A stretch of DNA of 57,127 nt from Gluconobacter kondonii (GTDB lineage Bacteria; Pseudomonadota; Alphaproteobacteria; Acetobacterales; Acetobacteraceae): positions 1-57,127 of the forward strand of contig NZ_BEWP01000011.1 of the NCBI RefSeq assembly GCF_002723995.1. Direction: 5' to 3'. Below the pieces are notes generated by a model. The model was not told the origin of the DNA and did no database searches. It saw only the letters and a program-made list of their open reading frames with translations. This document shows, piece after piece, positions 23,160 through 33,900 of the stretch; the stretch's first letter is position 1, and the number at the start of each line of letters is the position of its first letter. The position numbers and the translations under genes were made by a program.

Positions 23160-23507
23160 ATGAGCGACCTGTTTTGGCTGACGGATGAACAGATGGATCG
23201 TCTGCGGCCCTTTTTCCCAAAGAGCCACGGCAAACCTCGCGTTGATGACCGTCGCGTGTTGAGCGGGATCATTTTCGTGAACCGCAATGGGATGCGCTGG
23301 CGTGATGCACCCCGGGAATACGGTCCACATAAGACGTTGTACAACCGCTGGAAGCGCTGGGGCGACATGGGCATTTTCATGCGGATGATGGATGGCCTGT
23401 CTGCTGCAAAAGCCGAGCCTCGGACGATTATGATTGATGCGACGTATCTCAAGGCACACCGCACGGCTTCAAGCCTGCGGCTAAAAAAGGGGATCCAGGG
23501 CGTCTGA
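23160..23507 (+). CDS. IS5-family transposase, first frame
   Basis: A 115-residue first half of the transposase: LTDEQMDRLRPFFPKSHGKPRVDDRRVLSGIIFVNRNGMRWRDAP is the DUF4096-type N-terminal region, and IMIDATYLKAHRTA holds the first catalytic Asp. ATG 23160 follows AGGAG. At A-AAA-AAG (23483-23489) the ribosome can slip -1 and continue through GRLIGRTKGGMN into the second frame, giving a full DDE transposase of about 250 residues; without slippage the product ends in LKKGIQGV. Confidence 0.85.
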   Translation: MSDLFWLTDEQMDRLRPFFPKSHGKPRVDDRRVLSGIIFVNRNGMRWRDAPREYGPHKTLYNRWKRWGDMGIFMRMMDGLSAAKAEPRTIMIDATYLKAHRTASSLRLKKGIQGV

Positions 23508-23527
23508 TCGGACGGACAAAAGGCGGC

Positions 23528-23917
23528 ATGAATACGAAGCTGCATGCGATCACCGATCAGAACGGACGACCGCTGAGCTTCTTCATGACGGCGGGACAGG
23601 TCAGCGATTATACCGGTGCCGCTGTCCTGCTGGACAGTCTTCCTATGGCACAGTGGATGTTAGGCGATCGCGGGTATGACGCCGACTGGTTCAGGGACGC
23701 CCTGGAAGAGAGGGGGATAAAGCCCTGCATTCCAGGACGGAAATCTCGTGAAAAACCGGTCAAATACGATAAGAGAAAATATAAACGCCGTAATCGCATC
23801 GAGATTATGTTCGGAAGGCTCAAGGACTGGCGGAGGGTCGCAACACGCTATGACAGATGCCCGAATGTCTTCTTCTCAGCCATCTGCCTCGCTGCAACCG
23901 TCATCTTCTGGCTATGA
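23528..23917 (+). CDS. IS5-family transposase, second frame
   Basis: The C-terminal half of the transposase, in the -1 frame relative to the first. It holds the second catalytic Asp in MLGDRGYDADWFR and the Glu region RNRIEIMFGRLKDWRRVATRYDR. It is open upstream of its first ATG, so it is most likely expressed only as the frameshift fusion. The family catalyses cut-and-paste transposition. Confidence 0.85.
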   Translation: MNTKLHAITDQNGRPLSFFMTAGQVSDYTGAAVLLDSLPMAQWMLGDRGYDADWFRDALEERGIKPCIPGRKSREKPVKYDKRKYKRRNRIEIMFGRLKDWRRVATRYDRCPNVFFSAICLAATVIFWL

Positions 23918-24004
23918 GTCCTGAGCCTAGCTGACAGCTAGGTACGTGATACTGCAAGCGGTGAACCGGCAGTATCACGTCTCAGATGGATTCTGGTTCG
24001 AAGA

Positions 24005-24874
24005 TTAAGGGGCAGCAATAGTGTCGAGGCGCGCCTGAACATCAGCGGACAGTTCCAGCGTTGCTGCCGCGAGATTTTCGGTCAGATGAAGGGGGTTCGA
24101 AGTCCCCGGGATGAGAAGCAGGTTGGGTGACCGGGCCAACAACCAGGCCAGCGCCACTTGCAACGGAGTTCTCCCGATATCGCCTGCAACCCGGGACAGG
24201 GCATCAGACTGGATCGGGCTGAACCCACCCAAGGGGAAAAATGGAACATAGGCTACCCCCTGTGCCGCCAAAGCATTGATCAGGCCATCATCCTTTCTGT
24301 GGACGAGGTTGTAATGGTTCTGGACGCAGACGACTGGTGCGATCGTTTGCGCTTCGGCCACCTGCGCGCCAGTTACATTGCTGAGGCCAAGATGGCGGAT
24401 AAGACCCTGTTCACGCAAAGCAGCCAGTGCTGAAAACGGTTCTGCCAACGACCCTTCTTTGGGAGCATGAATGTCTCCCATCAGTCGCAGATTGACCACA
24501 TCAAGCCGTTCCAGTCCCAGATTGCGCAGATTATCATGCACGGCTCTGGTCAGGTCCTCAGCACTCTGGGCTGGCTTCCATGATGCATCCTCACCACGTA
24601 GCGCGCCGACCTTGGTCACGATCACAAGGTCATCAGGATAAGGGTGCAGCGCCTCGCGAATGATCTGGTTGGTGATATGTGGGCCATAGAAATCGCTGGT
24701 ATCGATATGATTAACGCCAGCTTCGACAGCAGCTCGTAACACTGCAACGGCAGCTTTACGGTCCCGCGGCGACCCGAAAACACCAGGGCCAGCAAGCTGC
24801 ATCGCTCCGTAGCCCATACGGTTCACAACGCGGTCGCCGAGTATAAAGGTTCCGGCATTGGCGCGACTGCTCAT
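24005..24874 (-). CDS. Aldo/keto reductase
   Basis: A 289-residue AKR with a TIM-barrel pattern: GYGAMQLAGPGVF, AVEAGVNHIDTSDFYG with the catalytic Asp and Tyr, VIVTKVG with the Lys, and the C-terminal NADPH-binding LLLIPGTSNPLHLTENL. The usual catalytic His is replaced by Arg (VVNLRLMG), as in a subgroup of bacterial AKRs. ATG 24874 has AAGGAG six bases before it. It is divergent from a LysR regulator at 24973 that probably controls it. The substrate is unknown. Confidence 0.9.
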   Translation of the reverse strand: MSSRANAGTFILGDRVVNRMGYGAMQLAGPGVFGSPRDRKAAVAVLRAAVEAGVNHIDTSDFYGPHITNQIIREALHPYPDDLVIVTKVGALRGEDASWKPAQSAEDLTRAVHDNLRNLGLERLDVVNLRLMGDIHAPKEGSLAEPFSALAALREQGLIRHLGLSNVTGAQVAEAQTIAPVVCVQNHYNLVHRKDDGLINALAAQGVAYVPFFPLGGFSPIQSDALSRVAGDIGRTPLQVALAWLLARSPNLLLIPGTSNPLHLTENLAAATLELSADVQARLDTIAAP

Positions 24875-24972
24875 TAGTATCTCCTTGATAAAAGGTGCAT
24901 ACCAAACATGGACTACGTTCAAATGATCGATAAGCTGGTCAAATCTGAACGAGCTGTACGGAAAACCGCACA

Positions 24973-25875
24973 ATGTCACTCGAGCTTGATGATCTTTCGG
25001 CGTTCGTCGCCGTTGCGCGTGCGGGAGGTTTTCGCGAAGCTGCGCGCGTTTCAGGTTCGTCAGCATCGAGGCTTAGCGACGCTTTACGGCGACTAGAAAC
25101 CCGTCTTGGTACCCGCCTGCTTCATCGCAGCACGCGTAGCATTTCGCTCACTGAAACAGGTGCCCGACTGTTCGAACGGCTCTCGCCTGCTCTTGCCGAG
25201 ATCAGCGCCGCACTCGATACGGTTCATACGCAAACCGATCAGCCTGCGGGGACGATCCGTCTCAATGTGCCGGCCAATATCGCCAGGACCGTACTTCCGG
25301 GCATTCTGTCGCCTTTCCTGATCGCTTACCCGCAAATCCGCATGGAAGTCACGGTCGAGGACAGTTTTGTTGATATTCTCGCCTCTGGCGCGGATGCAGG
25401 TATCCGTTATGAAGAGCGTCTAGAACAGGACATGATCGCAGTCCCCATCGGGCCGCGAACCCAGCGCCTTCTGACTGTGGCCGCACCATCCTATCTGTCC
25501 ATGAAAGGACGTCCCCAGCATCCAGGTGAGCTGCTGGAACACGCCTGTCTGCGCCTTCGCTTCTCCGGTGGCGCGTCAGCCATGTGGGAGTTCGAGAAAG
25601 ACGGTGAGGTTATTCGCCTCGATCCACCAGGGCCTTTACTGGTTCAACCTGGATCGGCCTGCGATCTCCTGGTAGAAGCTGCGATAGCGGGTCTGGGCAT
25701 CGTCTGTCTGTTCGAAGACTGGCTGGCTCCGCACATCCGCAGCGGTGCACTGGACGTGGTGCTTGAAGACTGGGCCGCACCCTTCTCAGGACCCATGCTT
25801 TACTATTCCGGCCGCCGCCAGTTACCTCCGCCGCTCCGCGCGTTCGTCGATTTCATCCGCTCACATGAGTCCTAG
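24973..25875 (+). CDS. LysR family transcriptional regulator
   Basis: A 300-residue LysR regulator: HTH at 5-60 (LSAFVAVARAGGFREAARVSGSSASRLSDALRRLETRLGTRLLHRSTRSISLTETG) and an effector-binding domain with RLNVPANIARTVLPG and the terminal FSGPMLYYSGRRQLPPPLRAFVDFI typical of the CrgA-like group. It starts 98 bases from the divergent AKR gene. It resembles the regulator at 54447 in both halves, including the LYxSGRR end, suggesting a shared origin of the two oxidoreductase cassettes. Confidence 0.92.
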   Translation: MSLELDDLSAFVAVARAGGFREAARVSGSSASRLSDALRRLETRLGTRLLHRSTRSISLTETGARLFERLSPALAEISAALDTVHTQTDQPAGTIRLNVPANIARTVLPGILSPFLIAYPQIRMEVTVEDSFVDILASGADAGIRYEERLEQDMIAVPIGPRTQRLLTVAAPSYLSMKGRPQHPGELLEHACLRLRFSGGASAMWEFEKDGEVIRLDPPGPLLVQPGSACDLLVEAAIAGLGIVCLFEDWLAPHIRSGALDVVLEDWAAPFSGPMLYYSGRRQLPPPLRAFVDFIRSHES

Positions 25876-26299
25876 GCCTAACAAGTGCCATCACGATGCT
25901 CATGAAGGAGCAGTCGAGGTCTGCTTTGCTAGGGACATTCTCCAATATCGGACCTTCCGTTCCCCCCCTAATCCGCCTGTCAGTTCAGTGATACAGGAGC
26001 AGACAGGCAGGATACGCCTACTTCTCAGACATACATTTGCTCGAGTCGTTTTCCGCGTAGCGGACATGAATCATCCAACGCTCTTCCCGCAAAGACGGAT
26101 AGCGGACTTGCACCCGCATTCTACCCAGTCGAGGTTCGAATCTCATCATGCGGGCCACGCCCAATGATGATGAGCACTACGTCTACGCTATAGCCCTCTA
26201 ATGCCGCACTGTGATGATTACCGGCATCGCCCGTGTTGATCGGTCCCGGATCGTAGGGAACTGCTCTAAAGACGATCAAGGCCCGTCCATCAAAAACAG
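25876..26299. other. Gap between LysR gene and ars operon
   Basis: 424 bases without a supportable gene. They hold the third REP-like copy (25962-26019) and a 7-bp stem CCCGCAT/ATGCGGG (about 26113-26119/26147-26153) enclosing GGTTCGAATC, which looks tRNA-like but does not fold as one. The last part is GC-richer and belongs to the ars segment. Confidence 0.45.
25962..26019. repeat. REP-like palindromic repeat, copy 3
   Basis: 58 bases identical to 19661-19718, including the C-run and the stem GCCTGTC/GACAGGC (25975-25981/26002-26008). Both flanks differ from copy 1, where CCGACAT is replaced by the related GGACCTT, so the identical core is the conserved unit. Confidence 0.8.
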
Positions 26300-26337
26300 T
26301 TGCACAGAGACCAATATATCCAATATGCTGGATATAT
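26300..26337 (+). promoter_or_regulatory. arsR promoter with operator overlapping the start codon
   Basis: TTGCAC (26300-26305) and TATGCT (26324-26329), 18 bp apart, are plausible -35 and -10 boxes. ATATATCCA-ATATGC-TGGATATAT (26314-26322/26329-26337) is a perfect 9-bp inverted repeat covering the -10 and ending in the first two bases of the arsR ATG. Transcription would begin at or beside that ATG. Confidence 0.62.
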
Positions 26338-26668
26338 GGAATTAGAAGCTGCCATTGCCGCCTTTGGGGCGCTCGCTCAGGGTACGCGCCTCGACGTGTT
26401 CCGTCTGCTTGTCCGCCACGAACCAGCCGGCCTGGCTGCTGGCGAAATTGCTCGCCAACTCGACGTGCCGCAGAACACGATGTCTGCGCACCTCGGCATT
26501 CTCGCGCGCGCCGGCATTGTGCGCTCCGAACGGCATAGTCGGTCGATCATCTACCGGGCCGATCTGGATGGGCTGCGCGCGCTAACGCTGTTCCTCGTCA
26601 AAGACTGCTGCGCCGGCTCGTCTGAACTGTGCGCGCCGCTCCTGGCCGAACTCACCCCCTGCTGTTGA
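26336..26668 (+). CDS. arsR: ArsR family arsenic-responsive repressor
   Basis: A 110-residue ArsR/SmtB repressor: winged HTH LAQGTRLDVFRLLVRHEPAGLAAGEIARQLDVPQNTMSAHLGILARAGIVRSERHSRSIIYR. It lacks the classical N-terminal CxCxxC and instead has a C-terminal cysteine cluster (KDCCAGSSELC and a final CC), the arrangement seen in ArsR proteins that sense arsenite near the C terminus. There is no ribosome site before ATG 26336, and the operator reaches into it, so the mRNA is probably leaderless. It heads arsRCBH. Confidence 0.9.
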   Translation: MELEAAIAAFGALAQGTRLDVFRLLVRHEPAGLAAGEIARQLDVPQNTMSAHLGILARAGIVRSERHSRSIIYRADLDGLRALTLFLVKDCCAGSSELCAPLLAELTPCC

Positions 26669-26679
26669 AAGGACGCCCC

Positions 26680-27107
26680 GTGGCCGTCGATATCGTGATC
26701 TATCACAACCCCGAGTGCGGCACGTCGCGCAACACGCTGGCGATGATCCGCAATGCCGGCCTCGAGCCGCATGTGGTCGAATATCTGAAGACGCCGCCCT
26801 CGCGCGCGCTGCTGGTCGAGCTGATCGATCGCGCCGGGATCAGGCCCCGCGATCTGCTGCGTGAGAAGGGCACGCCCTATGCGGAGCTGGGCTTGGGCGA
26901 CACGTCGCTGTCGGACGACGCACTGGTGGACGCGATGATGGCGCATCCGGTCCTCATCAACCGGCCGCTGGTCATCTCACCGCTCGGCGTAAAGCTGTGC
27001 CGACCTTCCGAAGCGGTCCTTGATCTGCTGCCCGAGCCGCAACAGGGGGCGTTTACCAAGGAAGACGGCGAAAAGGTCGTGAACGTCTCGGGTCAGCGCA
27101 TCCCCTG

Positions 27108-27108
<1 letters not shown>
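26680..27108 (+). CDS. arsC: Arsenate reductase, glutaredoxin-dependent type
   Basis: A 142-residue ArsC: the active-site [10 protein letters not shown] with the catalytic Cys lies close to the N terminus, and INRPLVIS carries the arsenate-binding Arg. It reduces arsenate to arsenite in the cytoplasm using glutathione and glutaredoxin. The GTG at 26680 fits AAAGGA six bases upstream; an ATG at 26629 inside arsR is the alternative. Its TGA overlaps the ATG of arsB by one base. Confidence 0.92.
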
Positions 27109-28390
<1,282 letters not shown>

Positions 28391-28391
<1 letters not shown>

Positions 28392-29128
28392 TGCCGCTCC
28401 GCACGCTCTCCGACCCCGATCATCTGCCCGTGCTCGATCGGCGTTATGCGCGCCAACGTCCCGCCCTCGGGCTGGGCTCTGGTGATCCGCCGCCGCGTAT
28501 CTTGCTGCTCTACGGCTCCTTACGGGAACGATCCTATTCGCGTCTCTGTATCGAGGAAGCGGCCCGCCTGCTGCAATTCTTCGGCTGCGAGACGCGCATT
28601 TTTGACCCCGCCACGCTGCCGCTGCCCGATCAAGTGACAAGAGACGATCACCCGGCCGTCCGTGAGCTGCGCGATCTTTCGATGTGGTCTGAGGGGCATG
28701 TGTGGTGCAGCCCCGAGCGGCACGGCCAGATTACCGGCATCATGAAGCTGCAAGTCGATCACCTTCCGCTGTCGATGGGCGGGATGCGCCCAACGCAGGG
28801 CCGCACGCTCGCCGTTATGCAGGTGTCGGCTGGATCGCAGTCGTTCAACAGCGTCAACACGCTGCGCGTCCTCGGCCGCTGGATGCGGATGGTGACGATT
28901 CCCAACCAGTCGTCGGTCCCAAAGGCGTTCAATGAGTTTGACGACGCCGGCCGGATGAAGCCGTCCAGCTATTACGACCGGATCGTGGACGTGATGGAGG
29001 AGCTGGTGCGCTTCACCGTGCTGCTTCGTCCGCATGCCGCGCAACTCGTTGATCGATATTCGGAGCGAAAGGAAGCAGGCACACCGATTGATGCTGCTAC
29101 CGACCTGTCGAGTATAGCACTCACCTGA
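28391..29128 (+). CDS. arsH: ArsH NADPH-dependent flavin reductase
   Basis: A 245-residue flavodoxin-like reductase. The FMN-binding [10 protein letters not shown] follows ILLLY near residue 40, and [23 protein letters not shown] and [26 protein letters not shown] are ArsH signatures. ArsH oxidises organic trivalent arsenicals or reduces oxidants in arsenic stress. The start is ATG 28391, overlapping the arsB TAA by one base. It is the last gene of the operon; no terminator is visible after it. Confidence 0.93.
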
Positions 29129-29237
29129 ACGAACCGACGGGAACAACCACTGAAAAATCAGCGTAGCAAATGATACGGTGATTGGCGGTGTTTTGGTCGC
29201 TGTAGCGTAGTATAGTATAGCGTACAATCGGCGGGGC

Positions 29238-29261
29238 TGGCGGACCAAGTGGGATTCGAAC
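29238..29261 (-). other. tRNA 3'-end-like fragment, possible attachment-site relic
   Basis: Read on the minus strand: GTTCGAAT, then CCCAC, TTGGTCC, G, CCA. This is the exact order of T-loop, 3' T-stem, 3' acceptor strand, discriminator and CCA. No matching 5' part is present (the 5' T-stem would need GTGGG but is ACGTG), so it is not a tRNA gene. It lies just beyond the foreign-looking ars operon. Confidence 0.42.
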
Positions 29262-29419
29262 ACGTACACTGAATCAATTAACTGGCGCTTGGCTGATTCA
29301 TGAGCAAATGTCGGCTTTCAGAATGTCTCACGGTTTATTTGAACGATCGGAATGGGGTGAAAGCCTTCGCGAGGGTCGTCCGTGTGCATGTCCGGTTTTA
29401 CCGATCGCCCTACACAAAG

Positions 29420-29439
29420 CCGACATTCCGCTTTCCCCC
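29420..29439. repeat. REP-like head interrupted by the IS1182-type element
   Basis: CCGACATTCCG followed by CTTTCCCCC repeats the head of copies 1 and 2; the C-run meets the left end of the insertion sequence and five C also follow its right end. Confidence 0.55.
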
Positions 29440-30963
29440 GATAGTGTTGAAAAACTCATGGTGAAGAGTGAAAGTGTTGCCAAGCTACTTCGACATAAGT
29501 GCAGCTTTCTTGCCTCAGGTGGATAAGGCAGGTGTTCCGGGGGGTATCAGTTTCGCCATTTTGCGGAGATTTTGGGCAGCTGCGGCGAGATGGAACTCAT
29601 CACGGGCGCCGTTTGGTCCTCTGAGCCTCAACCGATCGATCTTCAAAATGCGCTTGAGGTGAGCAAACAGCATTTCGACCTTCTTTCGTTCTCGTCTGGA
29701 GACAATATAGGCGTCGGTTAAGGCAATGTCGCGGGCCAGATCACGAGCGCCTTCATGGATGGAGCGCAGGACCTTACGACTGGGCTGATCGGGGCAGCAT
29801 TTCGGTTTGAGAGTGCATACGTCGCACGCCAGTTTCGACGAACGGTATCGAAGTAGGTTGTCGGGAGGGGCGTTTGGTTGATCCGAGTTGATCTTGCGCC
29901 ACTGCTGCTTCAGTTCTTGGCCTCCAGGACAGATGTAAAGATCATGCACATGGTCATATGTGAAATCTCGACGTTCGAAAGTCCCCTCCTGCCGGGCAGA
30001 TTTGTCGAAGACCGGAATGTGAGGTTCTATGCCACGCTCATGAACCAGCCACGCAAGATTTTCAGCGGATCCATAAGCTGTATCCGCAGCAAGCCTTTCG
30101 GGCCATATTCCAAATGTTTCCTGCGTACGCTCTATCATTCTGCGTTGCGCCGTAACCTCGGCCTGCCGGATGGCTGTCGTGGTTTCTACATCCATGATGA
30201 CAGCCGCTTTAAGGTCAATGAGGTAATTTGTGCAGTAGGCATAATAAGCAAGGCCACCGCTTGCAGCGTTCCAACGTGCCGCAGGATCGACCGGAGAGAT
30301 ATATTTTGGTTGCACGGGCGTAGCAGACCCAAATGCAGCATCGTCCAGCACCGAGAAATACTCCCGCACAGCACGTTGGGCTGCCTCGATCGTCAGTTTA
30401 TCTGGGCTCGGAACACTGCGCTGCCGATTAGCGTCGGCCTTGATCGTGCTGGCATCGACCGCAAAGCCTTCACCGCCCACCAGTCCCTTGGCGATGCACT
30501 GCCGGACGGTCATTTCGAACATTTGGCGAAGCAGATCACTCTCCCGGAAGCGTCCGTGCCGGTTTTTCGAGAATGTCGAATGATCAGGCACAGGGCCGTT
30601 GAGCCCAAGGCCACAGAACCACCGGTAGGCCAGGTTAAGATGGACTTCTTCACATAGCCGTCGCTCGGATCGAATACCCATCACGTAGCCAACGATTAAC
30701 ATCCTGATGATCAGCTCAGGATCGATTGAAGGCCGCCCCGTGCCGCTGTAAAATGGGCGAAGATGCTCACGCAGGCCGTCCAGATCGACAAAGCGATCAA
30801 TTGAACGCAACAGGTGGCCAGCTGGCACATGATCTTCAAGGCGGAACTCGTAGAACAGTGCCTCCTGTATTTTCGTTCGATCACCCATCATTTGCAGGTT
30901 CCTCCTGCAAAGAGTGAATCAGTGCTTCACTCTCAAAGCAAGCGCGACTTTTTCAACACTATC
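29440..30963 (-). mobile_element. IS1182-family insertion sequence (about 1524 bp)
   Basis: The ends read inward as GATAGTGTTGAAAAACTC (from 29440) and GATAGTGTTGAAAAAGTC (from 30963), one mismatch in 18 bases. Five C flank both sides, compatible with a short target duplication that cannot be resolved in a C-run. It holds one intact transposase gene and lies 28 bases past the stop of the DarB-like gene. Confidence 0.85.
29515..30891 (-). CDS. IS1182-family transposase
   Basis: A 458-residue DDE transposase: the N-terminal DUF772-type region (LRSIDRFVDLDGLREHLRPFYSGTGRPSIDPELIIRMLIVGYVMGIRSERRLCEEVHLNLAYRWF), the catalytic Asp in FAVDASTIKADAN, the second Asp in LAADTAYGSAENLAWL, the zinc-like C..C..C cluster (CDVCTLKPKCCP) and the Glu region RRERKKVEMLFAHLKRIL. 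Full length and unbroken. AGGAGG precedes the ATGATG start by about ten bases. Confidence 0.93.
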   Translation of the reverse strand: MMGDRTKIQEALFYEFRLEDHVPAGHLLRSIDRFVDLDGLREHLRPFYSGTGRPSIDPELIIRMLIVGYVMGIRSERRLCEEVHLNLAYRWFCGLGLNGPVPDHSTFSKNRHGRFRESDLLRQMFEMTVRQCIAKGLVGGEGFAVDASTIKADANRQRSVPSPDKLTIEAAQRAVREYFSVLDDAAFGSATPVQPKYISPVDPAARWNAASGGLAYYAYCTNYLIDLKAAVIMDVETTTAIRQAEVTAQRRMIERTQETFGIWPERLAADTAYGSAENLAWLVHERGIEPHIPVFDKSARQEGTFERRDFTYDHVHDLYICPGGQELKQQWRKINSDQPNAPPDNLLRYRSSKLACDVCTLKPKCCPDQPSRKVLRSIHEGARDLARDIALTDAYIVSRRERKKVEMLFAHLKRILKIDRLRLRGPNGARDEFHLAAAAQNLRKMAKLIPPGTPALST

Positions 30964-30991
30964 CCCCCATAACTGACTATATTTTTTTATT

Positions 30992-33900
30992 TCAGGCAGC
31001 TTCCAGCTCGGCCTTTTCCGCCTCCTCGCGGCGCTGCGTATCGGCTGCCAGATCCGCCTCAAGGGCCGCCATGGCCTCGCGCTTCTCCTGCAACAAAGCC
31101 GCCTCCGGGAACGCCAGCCCCACACGGGCGCGATAGCCGGGGAGCTTGCGCTCGGCTTCCTCCACCTGACGGCGCGCATCCGCCAGTTCCGCCTCGAACC
31201 GCAACAGCGCGTTCTCGATGCGGCTGATCAGCCCAACCGGGCTTGTCTCGCGGTCGAAGTCCATGCCGAGGATCCGCCCGTCCAGCACAAGACAAAGTGT
31301 CGCGTCCCACGTCTCCTCGCCGTCAAAGCGGGTGCGCCAGGTCTCGCACAGGATCTCGAAGCCGCCGATGGTGCCAAGGGTCCACTTGCCTTTCTCCCCG
31401 GACTTCGCGGCGAGACGGGCCTGCGAGAGAAGCCACTGACCGGCCTTCTCACGCTCGGTCATCTCCCGGTCCTTACGCACCAGACGGAACGCCTCACCGC
31501 GTGTCGGCTCGCGCCGTGCGATGTCGTTCTGAAGACGCGGGATCACGGCCTGCGCCGTCTCACGGTCACGCTCGGCACGGTCGATGGCACGACGGACGTT
31601 ATACTGATCGTCGTGATGCGCGGCCTGCAAGCGCTCCAGGCGGGCCAGTTCGGCCTCCAGTCCCGCCTTCTGCATCAGACGTTCGTCTCCCGACGCAAGG
31701 GCCTTCGCCATGGCGAACTGGTTGGCTTCCGCCCCCACATCTTCCAGACGGCGGATGGTCCGGTCTCCGGACATCGCAAGGCAGATGAACTTCTGCTTGC
31801 GCTCCAGCATCTGCCAGTTCGTCGCATCCACCGACCCTTTCAGGGCGTAGGCGTAAAGCTGGATCACCGGGTTCTGATTGCCCTGCCGCTCGATCCGGCC
31901 CTCGCGCTGGATGATGTCCGAGACCAGCCAGGGCACATCGAGATGATGCAGGGCGATCAGGCGCTGCTGCGCATTCACGCCCGTTCCCATGGTGGCGGAC
32001 GATCCGATCAGAATGCGTTTGCGCCCGGAGTTCATGTCGCGGAAGAGCGCCTGCTTGGCCGTGCTCTTCTTGTAGTGCTGCATGAAGGCGATCTCGTCGC
32101 GCGGCACGCCCATACGGATCAGTTCGTCGCGGATCCAGCGATAGGCTGAGAACCCGCGTGTCTCCAGCGCGGATTCCGTGCCCAGGTCCGAGAAGATCAT
32201 CTGCGTGGCACCGGGCAGCTCGTATTCCCGCCCCGTTTCGGGGTCGGTGTAGCGATTGGCGGACGTGTTCTGCCAGATCTCAAAGACCTTGCGGATCATG
32301 ACGTTCAGCTTGTTGCTGTTGTCATTATCCGCCCAGTTCCGCACGAAACGCAGGTCGATTGCCGCGTGCCGGGCATCGGTGATGACGGACAGCAGGATGT
32401 CGTCGCCCTTCTGGGGCTTGCCCGTGCGCTCTTCAATTTTCTTGATCCGCTCGGCGAGCGTCTTCTGATACTCGCGGAAGGCGTCCCCGCTATCGGCCAC
32501 GACGATCTCACGCCTGCCACCCGCAATCTCGGGCAGTTTGACGTAGCGTCGCAGGTCGTCCTGCTGCACGACGTCGGCAAAGTCGCGATACATCGCCATC
32601 AGATCGGCGACATTCACGAACTCCGAAAAGCGCGTGACCGGCTTGTAAAGACCGCTCGGCTGAAGCTCCAGCTCCGTGCGGGTTTCACCAAAACTTGCGG
32701 CCCAGGCGTCGAACTCGTGCAGGCCACGCTCGACAAGGGCTGGCAGATCCATGAAGCGCTGGATCGAGAACATCTCGCCCAGGGTGTTGGTGATCGGCGA
32801 GCCTGACGCCATGACCAGTACACGCTCGGGATTGCGCCTGGCGAGGTAGCGCGTTTTGACGAACAGATCCCAGGCGCGCTGGCTGCCGTTCGGGTCGATC
32901 CCCTTCAGATCGGACTGGTTTGTGCCGAAAGACAGCTTCCGGAACTGCTGCGCCTCATCCACGAGGATCTGGTCCACCCCGATTTCACCGAGATGCACGA
33001 GATCGTCCTTGCGGCTGGATAGCGCTTTCAGCTTGGCTTCCATCCCCTCCTTCAGGCGCTCGATGCGCTTGCGCGACAGTCGGTCATCGCGGCTCACATT
33101 CTCCAGAAGGCTTTCGTAGGAGGCAATCTGGTCCTCGACCATCTCCTGCTCAAAGGCGCTCTCGACCGGCACGAACTTGAAGGCGTCATGCGTGATGACA
33201 ATGGCGTCCCAGTTTCCCGTGGCGGCCCGGGCCAGGAACCGCTGGCGCTTGTCCTTCACGAAATTCGTCTCGTCCGCCACGAGGATCTGGGCGTTCGGGT
33301 AGAGCATCATGAACTCACGCGCCATCTGCGCAAGGCAGTGTCCGGGCACCACGATCATGCCCTTGGAAATCAGGCCGAGGCGCTTTTGCTCCATCACGGC
33401 CGCGCACATCGAGAACGTCTTCCCGGACCCCACCGCATGAGCCATGTAGGTGCTGCCCTTGGCGATGATCCGCCAGATCACCCGCTTCTGATGGTCGCGC
33501 AGGCTGATCGCCATGCTGGCTCCCGGCAGTTTCAGGTGAAAGCCGTCGAACGTGCGCGGGACAAGGTTGTTGAACGCATCGTTATACAGCCGCACCAGAC
33601 GCTCGGCGCGGTCGGTGTCCTGCCAGACCCATGTCTCAAACGCGGTCTTGATTGCGGCCAGCTTCTCCTTGGCCGCCTCGGTCTCCTTCGTGTTCAGCTC
33701 ACGGTGTTCGCCATTCACATCGCGCCAGGTGTCCCAGATTTTCGGGCTGGCCTGATTGAGCGCATCGTCCAGCAGATCCCCGGCATGACGGCGCTGCGTC
33801 CCCCAGACCGAGGTGGCCTCCGCCTTGCCGGAAAACCCGCTCTTGTCCACGCTCCAGGTCGCCACCTCCATCGTGTGGTGAATGGTCGTGCGAACCCCCA

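Larger units (their letters stand above)
23099..23927 (+). mobile_element. IS5-family insertion sequence (829 bp)
   Basis: The terminal inverted repeats GGCTCAGGACCCAT (23099-23112) and, at the right end read inward, GGCTCAGGACTCAT (to 23927) differ by one base. A TA dinucleotide, within CTAG on both sides, flanks the element and fits the 2-bp or 4-bp duplication of this group. Two overlapping reading frames are joined by a probable -1 frameshift. The element looks intact. Confidence 0.87.
29129..29439. other. Gap between arsH and the IS1182-type element
   Basis: 311 bases without a gene. They include a 3' tRNA-like fragment at 29238-29261 and the head of a REP-like repeat at 29420-29439 where the insertion sequence begins. 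Confidence 0.5.

Noticed and set aside
26100-26155. tRNA-like sequence with GGTTCGAATC inside a CCCGCAT/ATGCGGG stem
   Set aside because: The stem encloses only about 28 bases, the T-stem does not pair and there is no anticodon arm; too short and mispaired for a tRNA.
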